Source: Bartonella harrusi
GTDB lineage: Bacteria > Pseudomonadota > Alphaproteobacteria > Rhizobiales > Rhizobiaceae
Length of the DNA: 64,000 bases
Assembly (NCBI RefSeq): GCF_024297065.1
Contig: NZ_CP101114.1
Span: forward strand, 1,826,501 to 1,890,500
Direction: 5' to 3'
Both the position numbers and the translations under genes were made by a program. Every line of letters starts with the position of its first letter. Position 1 is the stretch's first letter. The notes below the pieces were generated by a model. It did no database searches, was not told where the DNA came from, and saw only the letters and a list, made by a program, of their open reading frames with translations. Of the stretch, positions 31,200 through 39,370 are shown piece after piece.

Positions 31200-31565
31200 A
31201 TGTTTGAACAGAGGTGCATAAAACGAACAGGGAATTGAAAGAAGCTCTCTTTAGCAATGCACATCCCCCCATAGGCGCCTTTAAACACCGCACCGGTTCT
31301 TTTCAATGAAGGAAAAAACCAGATTTCTTATAAATTGTTTCTACCACAAATCCCAAAACTCTCTCTTTCCCTCCATGAGAACAAAAGTAAAGAGCAATAA
31401 AACAGGGTGAAGATCTGTACTTGAACAGAAACGCACAAAAAAACAGGAAATCGAAAGAAGCTTTCTTGAACGATGCACATAACCCCCATAGGCGCCTTTA
31501 AACACCCCACCGGTTCCTTTCAATGAAGGAAAAAACAGACTTCTTATAAATTGTTTCTAATTTTA
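31200..31565. repeat. direct repeat upstream of ruvC, two copies
   Basis: 31200-31345 and about 31420-31560 share CATAGGCGCCTTTAAACACC, AATGAAGGAAAAAA and ATAAATTGTTTCTA with similar spacing. No gene is seen. The duplication covers the likely ruvC promoter region. Confidence 0.55.
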
Positions 31566-31579
31566 AGTTCCAATTCTGT

Positions 31580-31990
31580 CTCCTTTTCACGAAAAGCAAA
31601 ACACCCAAAGAAAACACCATGTGTTGCACATTCACACAGTTTTCTAAAAAAACATCTCTTGAAGAAGGCACCCAAACCCATTTCGCAGTAGCGCCTGTAA
31701 AGGGTCTGGTCATAAATCCACTGTCAATCGATTGTGCACCACCATCTTTATGCTTATGACGGTACAATCCAGCAGCAGCATTCTCTTTACCAGCCCTGAA
31801 ATGCTCAGAAAGTTCTCGCATGAAGACGATTCATAACAAGCATTTTTACTTTTTTCTCAAACGATTTCATTCACACACTCCTCCACCTTGTGCCATGCAA
31901 GGAGATGGTTTCGTGTGATTCAACATAAAACAGATTTGAAATGAGAAAATTTTAAGGTATTTAAGGGTTTTTACTCAACAGACAAAGTGA
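31580..31990 (-). pseudogene. integrase relic with leader, minus strand
   Basis: Initiator CAT at 31841-31843 with GTAAAA before it; the arm-domain fragment reads as AGLYRHKHKDGGAQ then diverges. The conserved leader in reverse (31844-31990) ends at TTATCATTATTCCGGG, exactly where the truncated leader RNA begins. It faces away from the array at 32.0-34.5 kb. Confidence 0.6.
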
Positions 31991-31999
31991 TAAATTATC

Positions 32000-32225
32000 A
32001 TTATTCCGGGAGATTTTGCTCTGTCCAGGTGCTTATCAAGCACTAAAAGCAAAAGGCTGATTCAGACTTCAGTTCTTTCAACTCCCGGAATACCAATGCG
32101 AGAGCACTCGCACCCGGTGGGGGAGTAAAATGCAAAGCAAAAACCTTTTTCACGACATTTTTATCGGCAAAAAATTGCTTCAGAGGAAAATATTAAACAA
32201 ACAAGATCAATGCACAAAAGTGCTA
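32000..32225 (+). pseudogene. truncated leader + regulator unit
   Basis: The leader lacks its 5' half and starts at ATTCCGGGAG. The regulator begins at ATG 32130 (MQSKNLFHDIFIGKK) but after about 15 codons is joined to the normal 3' flank (AAACAAACAAGATCAA) by an internal deletion. The same deletion is found at 40098, 41313 and 42496. Confidence 0.65.
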
Positions 32226-32344
32226 TCACTTTTTTCACCATCTTCTCTCTGATAAACAGCGCAGTGCCTCTCATGTAAGAAGTCGCTCTCATTATAAAAC
32301 TCTACAGTAGAGAAACTTTTTCATTTTTATTGTAAATCCTTTGA

Positions 32345-32582
32345 AATTCCTTTATGACTAAAAAGGTCATTTTGGTCGTATACGCAACGATCAATGGAGT
32401 GTTGGAAGCTCTAAGACTCAAACATAAAAATTGATCCCGCTTTGCGGGTGTCCCGGAATTCCGGGAGCTTTTGCTATGTCCAGGTGCTTTTAGCACTAAA
32501 AGCAAAAGGCTGATTTGAGTTCAGTGCTTCCAACCTCCCGGAATACCAACGCGAGGGCGCTCGCACCCGGTGGGGGAATGAG
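32345..32582 (+). ncRNA. Brt-like leader RNA, matched pairing element
   Basis: The upstream side ACTCAAA (32416-32422) is complementary to the loop TTTGAGT (32514-32520) of the CTGA...TCAG hairpin, with one further G-U possible. CCCGC-TTT-GCGGG replaces the CCCAC-TTT-GTGGG stem of other copies, a compensatory change. A TTGTAA-17-TATGAC promoter-like pair lies just upstream. Confidence 0.7.
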
Positions 32583-32942
32583 ATGCAAGGCAAAGACCTT
32601 CTCAACGACATTTTTATCGGCAAAAAAATCCGCTTCAGAAGAAAAATGTTGAAAATGTCTCAAAAAGAATTGGGGCAATCTTTAAATCTAAGCGCACAAC
32701 AAATTCAAAAATATGAAACGGGTCTCAATCGTGTAAGCGCTGGGCGTTTGAAGGAAATTGCTGAAAAACTGGATGTTCCTCTTGCCTTTTTTTATGCTGA
32801 TCTCTTAACAAAACAACAGCCTCCATACCATCATGATGAAATCATCTCGAGCAAAGAGGAATATCTGCTTTTAAAAAGCTTTAGAGTGCTAAACTCTGTA
32901 AAACAAAAAGCCATTTTACAGCTCCTCTCTGATCAGAAATAA
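32583..32942 (+). CDS. XRE-family regulator (Trp-like), intact array copy
   Basis: 119 residues, starting MQGKDLLNDIFIGKKIRF. The helix-turn-helix is KMSQKELGQSLNLSAQQIQK followed by YETGLNRVSAGRLKEIAEKL; plus-strand copies have SLNLS where minus-strand copies have LLGLS. The C-terminal module ends LLSDQK. The gene is first of three consecutive intact units with a period of about 750 bases. The 3' flank has a short ATCTTG/CAAGAT stem. Confidence 0.88.
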   Translation: MQGKDLLNDIFIGKKIRFRRKMLKMSQKELGQSLNLSAQQIQKYETGLNRVSAGRLKEIAEKLDVPLAFFYADLLTKQQPPYHHDEIISSKEEYLLLKSFRVLNSVKQKAILQLLSDQK

Positions 32943-33083
32943 AATCTTGGACAAACAAGATCAATGCACAAAAGTGCTATCACTTTTTTCACCATCTTCT
33001 CTCTGATAAACAGCGCAGTGCCTCTCATGTAAGAAGTCGCTCTCATTATAAAACTCTACAGTAGAGAAACTTTTTCATTTTTA

Positions 33084-33112
33084 TTGTAAATCCTTTGAAA
33101 TTCCTTTATGAC
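33084..33112 (+). promoter_or_regulatory. putative promoter of a leader RNA
   Basis: TTGTAA (33084-33089), 17 bases, TATGAC (33107-33112). The pair and its spacing are conserved before the leaders at 32345, 33118, 33860, 39140 and 41537, even where the spacer differs (TCCTTTGAAATTCC or TCCCCTAAAATTCC). Transcription would start around 33119, just before the GGTCG hairpin. Inferred by comparison only. Confidence 0.5.
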
Positions 33113-33117
33113 TAAAA

Positions 33118-33334
33118 AGGTAGTTTTGGTCGCCTACGCAACGACCAATATGGGTTTGAAAGCCCGAAACCCTAGCGTAAAAATGGACCCACTTTGTGGG
33201 GATCCCGGAAGTCCGGGAGTTTTTGCTATGTCCAGGTGCTGTCAAGCACTAAAAGCAAAAAGCTGACTAGGGTTCAGTTCTTTCAACTCCCGGAATACCA
33301 ACGCGAGGGCGCTCGCACCCGGTGGGGGAATGAA
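33118..33334 (+). ncRNA. Brt-like leader RNA, matched pairing element
   Basis: AACCCTAG (33168-33175) is complementary to CTAGGGTT (33267-33274) in and beside the loop of the CTGA...TCAG hairpin. The CCCAC-TTT-GTGGG stem, the CCGGGAG/CTCCCGG long-range helix and the TTTTGCT/AGCAAAA stem are all present. Same pair type as 8862-9085 on the other strand. Confidence 0.72.
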
Positions 33335-33694
33335 ATGCAAGGCAAAGACCTTCTCAACGACATTTTTATCGGCAAAAAAATCCGCTTCAGAAGAAAAATG
33401 TTGAAAATGTCTCAAAAAGAATTGGGACACTCTTTAAATCTAAGCGCACAACAAATTCAAAAATATGAAACGGGTCTCAATCGTGTAAGCGCTGGGCGTT
33501 TGAAGGAAATTGCTGAAAAACTGGATGTTCCTCTTGCCTTTTTTTATGCTGATCTCTTAACAAAACAACAGCCTCCATACCATCATGATGAAATCATCTC
33601 GAGCAAAGAGGAATATCTGCTTTTAAAAAGCTTTAGAGTGCTAAACTCTGTAAAACAAAAAGCCATTTTACAGCTCCTCTCTGATCAGAAATAA
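33335..33694 (+). CDS. XRE-family regulator (Trp-like), intact array copy
   Basis: 119 residues, nearly identical to the copy at 32583 (SLNLS in the helix-turn-helix, with H for Q in KELGHSL). Start at ATG 33335, after GGTGGGGGAATGAA; the frame is open upstream through the leader to 33194, but that extension is RNA structure, not conserved protein. Middle unit of the three-copy array. Confidence 0.88.
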   Translation: MQGKDLLNDIFIGKKIRFRRKMLKMSQKELGHSLNLSAQQIQKYETGLNRVSAGRLKEIAEKLDVPLAFFYADLLTKQQPPYHHDEIISSKEEYLLLKSFRVLNSVKQKAILQLLSDQK

Positions 33695-33859
33695 AATCTT
33701 GGACAAACAAGATCAATACACAAAAGTGCTCCTGCTTTTCTCACCATCTTCTCTTTGATAAGCAGCGCAGTGCCTTTCATGTAAGAAGTCGCTCTCATTA
33801 CAAAACTCTACAGTAGAGAAACTTTTTCATTTTTATTGTAAATCCTTTGAAATTCCTTT

Positions 33860-34087
33860 ATGACTAAAAAGGTAGTTTTGGTCGCCTACGCAACGACCAA
33901 TAGGGACCTTGAAAACCCGAAGCCTCGATATATAAACTTGCCCCGCTTTGCGGGTGTCCCGGAATTCCGGGAGTTTTTGCTATGTCCAGGTGCTTTTGGC
34001 ACTAAAAGCAAAAAGGCTGATCGAGGTCAGATTTTCAAGCTCCCGGAATACCAACGCGAGGGCGCTCGCACCCGGTGGGGGAATGAA
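33860..34087 (+). ncRNA. Brt-like leader RNA, matched pairing element
   Basis: CCTCGAT (33923-33929) pairs with ATCGAGG (34020-34026). The long helix is ATTCCGGGAG (33964-33973) with CTCCCGGAAT (34040-34049); inside it TTTTGCT (33975-33981) pairs with AGCAAAA (34007-34013), and GTGC/GCAC closes a hairpin. This copy shows the whole fold most clearly. Confidence 0.72.
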
Positions 34088-34447
34088 ATGCAAGGCAAAG
34101 ACCTTCTCAACGACATTTTTATCGGCAAAAAAATCCGCTTCAGAAGAAAAATGTTGAAAATGTCTCAAAAAGAATTGGGACACTCTTTAAATCTAAGCGC
34201 ACAACAAATTCAAAAATATGAAACGGGACTCAATCGTGTAAGTGCCGGGCGCTTAAAGGAAATTGCTGAGAAGCTCAATGTGCCCCTTTCCTTTTTTTAC
34301 GCTGATCTTTTAACAAAGCAACAGCCCCCATACCATCATGATGAAATCATCTCGAGCAAAGAGGAATATCTGCTTTTAAAAAGCTTTCGAGTGCTAAACT
34401 CTGTAAAACAGAAAGCCATTTTACAGCTCCTCTCTGATCAGAAATAA
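34088..34447 (+). CDS. XRE-family regulator (Trp-like), intact array copy
   Basis: 119 residues, third unit of the array. It differs from its neighbours by EKLNVPLSFFYADLL in place of EKLDVPLAFFYADLL, the end of the DNA-binding domain. The C-terminal module is unchanged. About 90 bases after the stop, the conserved leader of another integrase relic begins. Confidence 0.88.
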   Translation: MQGKDLLNDIFIGKKIRFRRKMLKMSQKELGHSLNLSAQQIQKYETGLNRVSAGRLKEIAEKLNVPLSFFYADLLTKQQPPYHHDEIISSKEEYLLLKSFRVLNSVKQKAILQLLSDQK

Positions 34448-34534
34448 AATCTTGAACAAACAAGATCAACACGCAAAAGGACTATTGCTTTTCTCATAAG
34501 TTTTGATGTGATGCAAAATATAAAAGACAAAATA

Positions 34535-34996
34535 TTGATTCATAATAATAATTCATCTTTTTGCATATTGAATAAGAGTTCCGAATATCCTAAGATTCTC
34601 TCATTTCAATCTTGTTTATGATAAATCAAATCAAACCATTCCCTTGCACGTAACAAGTGGGATTATCGTATGGATAAAAAAGAGAGAAGAAAGGAGTAAA
34701 AATGCCTGTTATGAATCGTCTAAATACCAAGGACTTTTGCAACATTGGCGGCTGGTAAAGAGTATGATGGTGCCGGCGTGTATCTTCATAAGCGTAAAGA
34801 TGGTAGTGCTCAATGGCTTTACCGATATACCATCCACGGGCATCGTCGTGAAATCGGCTTGGGTACTTTAAGAAATATCTCTTTAAAAAAGCGCGTGAAT
34901 GTGCAACAAAATGGCGTTCTGTTTTGAATGAAGGGCGAGCCCCCATTAAAGAACGTGACAAACAAAAACGCGGTACAAAATTTTCTAAGAACTAAG
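34535..34996 (+). pseudogene. integrase relic with leader
   Basis: Leader 34535-34701 with RBS AAAGGAG; ATG 34702 (MPVMNRLNTKDFCNIGGW, then stop by frameshift). The best-preserved arm domain of the window follows in the next frame: AAGKEYDGAGVYLHKRKDGS and AQWLYRYTIHGHRREIGLG. It ends near 34990, overlapping the 3' end of rcdA. Facing outward from the array at 32.0-34.5 kb. Confidence 0.75.
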
Positions 34997-35510
34997 AACG
35001 CCGAAATGCTGTTTTCAACAGTTCGATTTGTTTATTTACTGGATTTTCCTCTTCTACAATATGGGAAAGTTCACCTTCTTTATCGGCACGCACATACTGC
35101 ATACGTGCTTCAAGACGCAGTGAACGTGCAACAAAATGGCGAAAAACTTCCGGCAACTCTTGCCAATGGGCACTTTCTAATTCCAGTGTAGATGTATGAA
35201 GCGATACTTTTGCAATTTCTTTTTGTATTTGTTCTGTTGTCATTTCCCCTTCACGCTCTGCACGCAGCAGGAGCAGTTGAGAGGCAATTTGCATAAGCCT
35301 TGTACTAAGAAACATTGCTTCTTTTGCATAAATTGCAGAAATTTCTGCTGAAAGAGAACGGGCAACGAATTTGCCTTCTGTATCAATATAAGTTGCCGTT
35401 TCTTCGATCAATGTCATCGTCTCTTCATAAAGCCGATTAAAAGCATTTTCAAAAGCACTATGCTCAATCATGATAATGGGTTCATCATCGGAATGTTTAT
35501 GTGCGCTCAC
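34992..35510 (-). CDS. rcdA: RcdA-like (DUF1465) protein
   Basis: 172 residues of the alphaproteobacterial DUF1465 family. In Caulobacter, RcdA is an adaptor that helps ClpXP degrade CtrA at the G1-S transition. The conserved N-terminal block is EPIIMIEHSAFENAFNRLYE; RLMQIASQLLLLRAEREGEM and FVARSLRLEARM are the other helical parts. Start is GTG at 35510 (MSAHKH) without a strong ribosome-binding site. The C-terminus touches the integrase relic, so the last residues may be altered. The role in cell-cycle proteolysis is inferred from the family. Confidence 0.8.
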   Translation of the reverse strand: MSAHKHSDDEPIIMIEHSAFENAFNRLYEETMTLIEETATYIDTEGKFVARSLSAEISAIYAKEAMFLSTRLMQIASQLLLLRAEREGEMTTEQIQKEIAKVSLHTSTLELESAHWQELPEVFRHFVARSLRLEARMQYVRADKEGELSHIVEEENPVNKQIELLKTAFRRS

Positions 35511-35676
35511 GCTTTACATACTCCAAATATCAACACAAAAATTACGATACTCAAACGAAGTAACAATGAAAAAGTTTCTTTTGTCGCTATGATAAAAAGT
35601 TTTTTACTAACTACCTCTTTTAAAATTCGTGCGCAACATACTTCTTAAGCTAAGGTTAACGCGCCCTCTTATCGGA

Positions 35677-36819
35677 TTACAGACGAATAGGTCTCCTTGC
35701 AAGGAACCGCTGTAGAGAACACTGTCTCTCATAATAATAGGCGACTGCCAATTGCACGACAATACCGCTTATAATAAGGAGTGTATCGGAAAAAAACGTT
35801 CCCGTCATCACTGTTTTTACAATTTGTCCAAACATAGCAAAAACAGTTCCTGTCACAAAGACAGGGAGGCTGTGTTTTCCTAAAACTGCTAAGGGATGTT
35901 GTGGTGAGACGTGAAAGCATTGACGCAAGCGAGGCAAGCAGAGGATGAGAGTTGCGAGAGCAACAACATGGAACAAACGCGGCAAACTTAAAAAAGTTTT
36001 ATTAAAATTCATCAAAGGAGAAGACCATTGAAACCATCCCACAACGCCCCACCAATTTAAACGCACCCATAACAGCGAAAGCACAAGATAGCCGGCGGAA
36101 AGAACGATCAAAAAAGGCTGAAAGGGGATTGTTTTCCCTTGTTTTAAAGACAAAGTGCTGATCAAGCCTATGACAAACAACAATTGCCAAGACAAAGGGT
36201 TTAAAAACCACTTTCCCGCTAAAGGATAAGAAGGTGGAGCAATTTTATAAAATCCGCAAATGAGATAGAGCAGAAACGAGCCCAACAGCAGCAGCCCTTT
36301 TCTTTGACACCCCCAATAAAGTACAAAAGGTGCAAACAGCATCAAAACAATATAAAGCGGCAGAATATTATTATAGCCCAATTGATGCCCCAAGCTTAAA
36401 GTACTCAAAAATGCCACAAAAGGCTCTGTGAAAAAGAGCCCTATATTATTCATCGATAACAGCTTCTCGACACGCCATAATAAAAAGCCCCCTAAAAAAA
36501 GGATAAGCGTTGCAAAAGTTGTCAAAAGATAGGCCCCATAGAGCTGTAAAGCCCTCCACCAAAGTTTGCGAACCATAAAAAGCAAAGACTCTTGAGCAAG
36601 ACGCGCGTGAAAACTCAATCCAAGCGAAACACCTGACAGCAAAACAAAAACTTCAGCAGCGTCAGAAAAACCGAAATTTCTATGTGTGATATGTTCATAT
36701 AAAGTTCCAGGAATATGGTTGATGAAAATTGTCAATAAAGCTAAAGAGCGAAAAACATCAATACGCGTATCGCGATAAGAAGGATGTTCCTTATGATTAA
36801 CAACACCTTTGTATCCCAT
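35677..36819 (-). CDS. opgC: OpgC-family integral membrane acyl/succinyl transferase
   Basis: 380 residues with about ten hydrophobic segments. The N-terminus RDTRIDVFRSLALLTIFINH and FSDAAEVFVLLSGVSLGLSF are typical of the OpgC/acyltransferase-like family that modifies periplasmic glucans with succinyl groups in Rhizobiales. Whether glucans are made here is not visible; another surface glycan could be the substrate. It is a single gene, divergent from the thiE-like gene. Confidence 0.82.
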   Translation of the reverse strand: MGYKGVVNHKEHPSYRDTRIDVFRSLALLTIFINHIPGTLYEHITHRNFGFSDAAEVFVLLSGVSLGLSFHARLAQESLLFMVRKLWWRALQLYGAYLLTTFATLILFLGGFLLWRVEKLLSMNNIGLFFTEPFVAFLSTLSLGHQLGYNNILPLYIVLMLFAPFVLYWGCQRKGLLLLGSFLLYLICGFYKIAPPSYPLAGKWFLNPLSWQLLFVIGLISTLSLKQGKTIPFQPFLIVLSAGYLVLSLLWVRLNWWGVVGWFQWSSPLMNFNKTFLSLPRLFHVVALATLILCLPRLRQCFHVSPQHPLAVLGKHSLPVFVTGTVFAMFGQIVKTVMTGTFFSDTLLIISGIVVQLAVAYYYERQCSLQRFLARRPIRL

Positions 36820-36919
36820 AAATGGCTTCCCATAAGCAATAAGGTGATCTTTTCCTTGCGCACAGCGTATTTATAAGGTGAAATTTTATTTTGTTTATTT
36901 TAAAAATCAAGGACTTTAT

Positions 36920-37948
36920 ATGACAAAGCAACAAAACCAACCACCGAAATCTGTTTCTGACATGCGATCAGATCCTCGCACACCCTCTGAGTTTCAAACG
37001 CTCTCTGATCCTCATACAGCCTCTGCGTCTCAAACACCTTCACATCCTCAATCTGCCTCTCAAACGCCTTCTGATCCTCATACAGCCTCTAAGCCTCAAA
37101 CGCACTCTCATCCTCAATCTGCCCCTCAAACGCTCTCTGATCTTCACACAGCCTCTGCGTCTCAAACGCACTCCCATCCTCAATCTGCCCCTCAAACGCC
37201 TTCTGAGCTTCACACAGCCTCTGAACCTCAAACGCACTCCCATCCTCAATCTGCCCCTCAAACACCTTCTGAGCTTCACACAGCCTCTGAACCTCACACC
37301 GCCTCTAAGCCTCAAACAGCATCTCATCCTCAATTGGTTTTGACATTAGATGTTCGACGGGCTGTAGACCCTGTCCTTTTGCGTCAACTTTTGCGAAGTA
37401 AACACGCATCAGCCAAATCTTTTGCATGCGTTATTCTTTATGACTCTGAGGGTGATGATGTTTTTTTACAAAAACAAGCACAACTCTATGGAGAAGATAT
37501 TCAACGCACAGATACCGCCCTTCTCATTGCGGGTGACAGCCGCATTGCGGGCAGAATAAAGGCGGATGGCTTGCATATAGAGGGTGATCTTAACGCTCTT
37601 GAAAACCTTGAAAATCAGAAACGCGAGCAAAAAATCATCGGTTTTGGCAATGTGCGCAACCGCCATAGCGCCATGCTTGCTGGAGAAGCCGGTGTTGATT
37701 ACCTTCTGTTTGGAAAACTTGGTGCTGATAAAAAACCGCATGCGCACCCGCGCAATGTTCAGTTAGGACAATGGTGGGCAGAGATTATGGAAATCCCGTC
37801 CATTCTTCAAGCAGGCAGTGACTTTGCAACTTTTGATGAAGTGTTAAACACCGCCTGTGAATTTATCGCTGTTGAAGAAATCCTTTTTTCCCACGACAAG
37901 CCCTTGCTAATCCTTGAAATGATGGCAAAAAAATGTAAAAACCCATGA
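36920..37948 (+). CDS. thiamine-phosphate-synthase-like protein with a repetitive N-terminus
   Basis: 342 residues. The C-terminal 200 residues resemble a diverged ThiE/TenI TIM barrel: IKADGLHIEGDL, KIIGFGNVRNRHSAMLAGEA and VDYLLFGKLGADKKPHAHPR correspond to the phosphate- and substrate-binding loops of the family. The first 130 residues are Ser/Pro/His/Thr/Gln-rich with about five units of 22 residues (QTPSDPHTASKPQTHSHPQ and variants), an addition not expected in ThiE. Start at MTKQQN with AAGGAC upstream. In related genomes a ThiE-like gene precedes a Sel1 gene, efp and an IMPase; here 8.9 kb of accessory DNA intervenes. A remnant of this gene's 3' end lies at about 45464. Confidence 0.75.
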   Translation: MTKQQNQPPKSVSDMRSDPRTPSEFQTLSDPHTASASQTPSHPQSASQTPSDPHTASKPQTHSHPQSAPQTLSDLHTASASQTHSHPQSAPQTPSELHTASEPQTHSHPQSAPQTPSELHTASEPHTASKPQTASHPQLVLTLDVRRAVDPVLLRQLLRSKHASAKSFACVILYDSEGDDVFLQKQAQLYGEDIQRTDTALLIAGDSRIAGRIKADGLHIEGDLNALENLENQKREQKIIGFGNVRNRHSAMLAGEAGVDYLLFGKLGADKKPHAHPRNVQLGQWWAEIMEIPSILQAGSDFATFDEVLNTACEFIAVEEILFSHDKPLLILEMMAKKCKNP

Positions 37949-38062
37949 CTGTGATACGGGGGAAACCTTCATAAGAAAACATACGCAAAACAGTGGTAAA
38001 AAATCCCACACGCATCTTTGTACTCTATAAATGACACACACAATGATAAAAAGGGGCATAAA

Positions 38063-38919
38063 ATGAAATACAGAGGAACACTTGAAGAGCTAAAAAAATC
38101 ATTCGCAAAGCCGGATATAACTTCATAATAGCTAAGCCCACACAACACACCTCCTCTGGTTCAGTGCATCAGAGCAGAACCTCTGAGGGACATAAAATCA
38201 CAGTATATAAACTCGTGCAACGCTTCTCCTTTGATCCAATGTCTCCGATCAAAACCTACGAGACTGGCATCATCAATTGGTGTGAAAAAACAGGAATAAT
38301 CAGTATTCAAGGTGACCTAGCCATACAAGAGAAACTAAAAGAAGTATTGCCTCCCCATATTGAAGAAAAATCTCAAAACCCTTCTCCAAAAACTTCCCTC
38401 TCGCCTTCCCCTTCTTCAGAAGCTCCTCTCTTACCTCCCCCTCCTCCAAAATTTTTTATCGTTCACGGTCATGATCATGTTTCCTTAGATTACCTCGAAC
38501 TTACTCTTCGCAGGCTTGAACTTGCCCCTTACATCTTACAAAATACGAGCGGTAATGGTTTAACAATCATTGAAGCTTTGGAACAAGAAATCTGTGCGCA
38601 AAACCGTTCTATAAAATTTGGTATTGTATTGCTTACTCCCGATGACATGGGCTATGCTAAAACTGATGGTCCACAAAAAGCACGACCTCGTGCACGCGAA
38701 AATGTTATTTTTGAAATGGGCATGTTAATATCCGCGCTTTCTCGCAAAAATGTTGCCATTCTCATGAAAGAAGATGTTGATCTTCTTTCAGATATCAAAG
38801 GGATTAGGTATATTCCTTTCAAGAACCATGTAAAAGAAACAGTACCAAAACTTATCGATCGATTACTAGACTCTGGATTTGATTTAGATCCAAAGAAAAT
38901 GGCTAAAGCATCCAATTAA
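38063..38919 (+). CDS. TIR-like domain protein (Cap12/Pycsar-effector type), frameshifted at A7
   Basis: The C-terminal domain (KFFIVHGHDHVSLDYLELTL; GLTIIEALEQ; FGIVLLTPDDMGYAK; ARPRARENVIFEMGMLISAL; DIKGIRYIPFK) is the TIR-like nucleotide-binding domain found in cyclic-nucleotide-activated defence effectors, which are NADases; the Glu in NVIFEMG fits the catalytic position. The N-terminal module (INWCEKTGIISIQGD) is the usual partner domain. ATG 38063 (AAGGGG upstream) reads MKYRGTLEELKK; then a run of seven A at 38092-38098 must be read with a -1 shift to continue as IIRKAGYNFIIAKPTQ. Without it the 251-residue frame from 38164 (GTG) is all that remains. No cyclase gene is adjacent. Confidence 0.72.
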
Positions 38920-39139
38920 ATTTTAACAACGGCCTCATATTGATTTTGCAATACATTCTGCGCGCCTATAATAGACTTCAAAAGAAAATATCCAATACGC
39001 CAGAGTTCCACTGCTTTTCTCACCATTTTCGATTGGATAAACAGCGCAGTGCCTCTCATGTAAGAAGCCGCTCTCATTATAAAACTCTACAGTACAGAAA
39101 CTTTTTCATTTTTATTGTAAATCCCCTAAAATTCCTTTA

Positions 39140-39370
39140 TGACTAAAAAGGTAGTTTTGGTCGTCTACGCAACGATCAATAGGGCCTTGAAAACCCTAAA
39201 ATCCGAGCACAAAAATAAACCCATTACCATGGGTAATCCCGGGATTCCGGGAGTTTTTGCTATGTCCAGGTGCTGTCAAGCACTAAAAGCAAAAAGGCTG
39301 ACTCGGATTCAGTGTTTTCAAGCTCCCGGAATACCAATGCGAGGGCGCTCGCACCCGGTGGGGGAATGAA
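39140..39370 (+). ncRNA. Brt-like leader RNA, matched pairing element
   Basis: AATCCGAG (39200-39207) is complementary to CTCGGATT (39302-39309). The stem CCCATTACCATGGG replaces the CCCAC-TTT-GTGGG stem, keeping pairing. TTGTAA-17-TATGAC lies just upstream. Confidence 0.7.
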
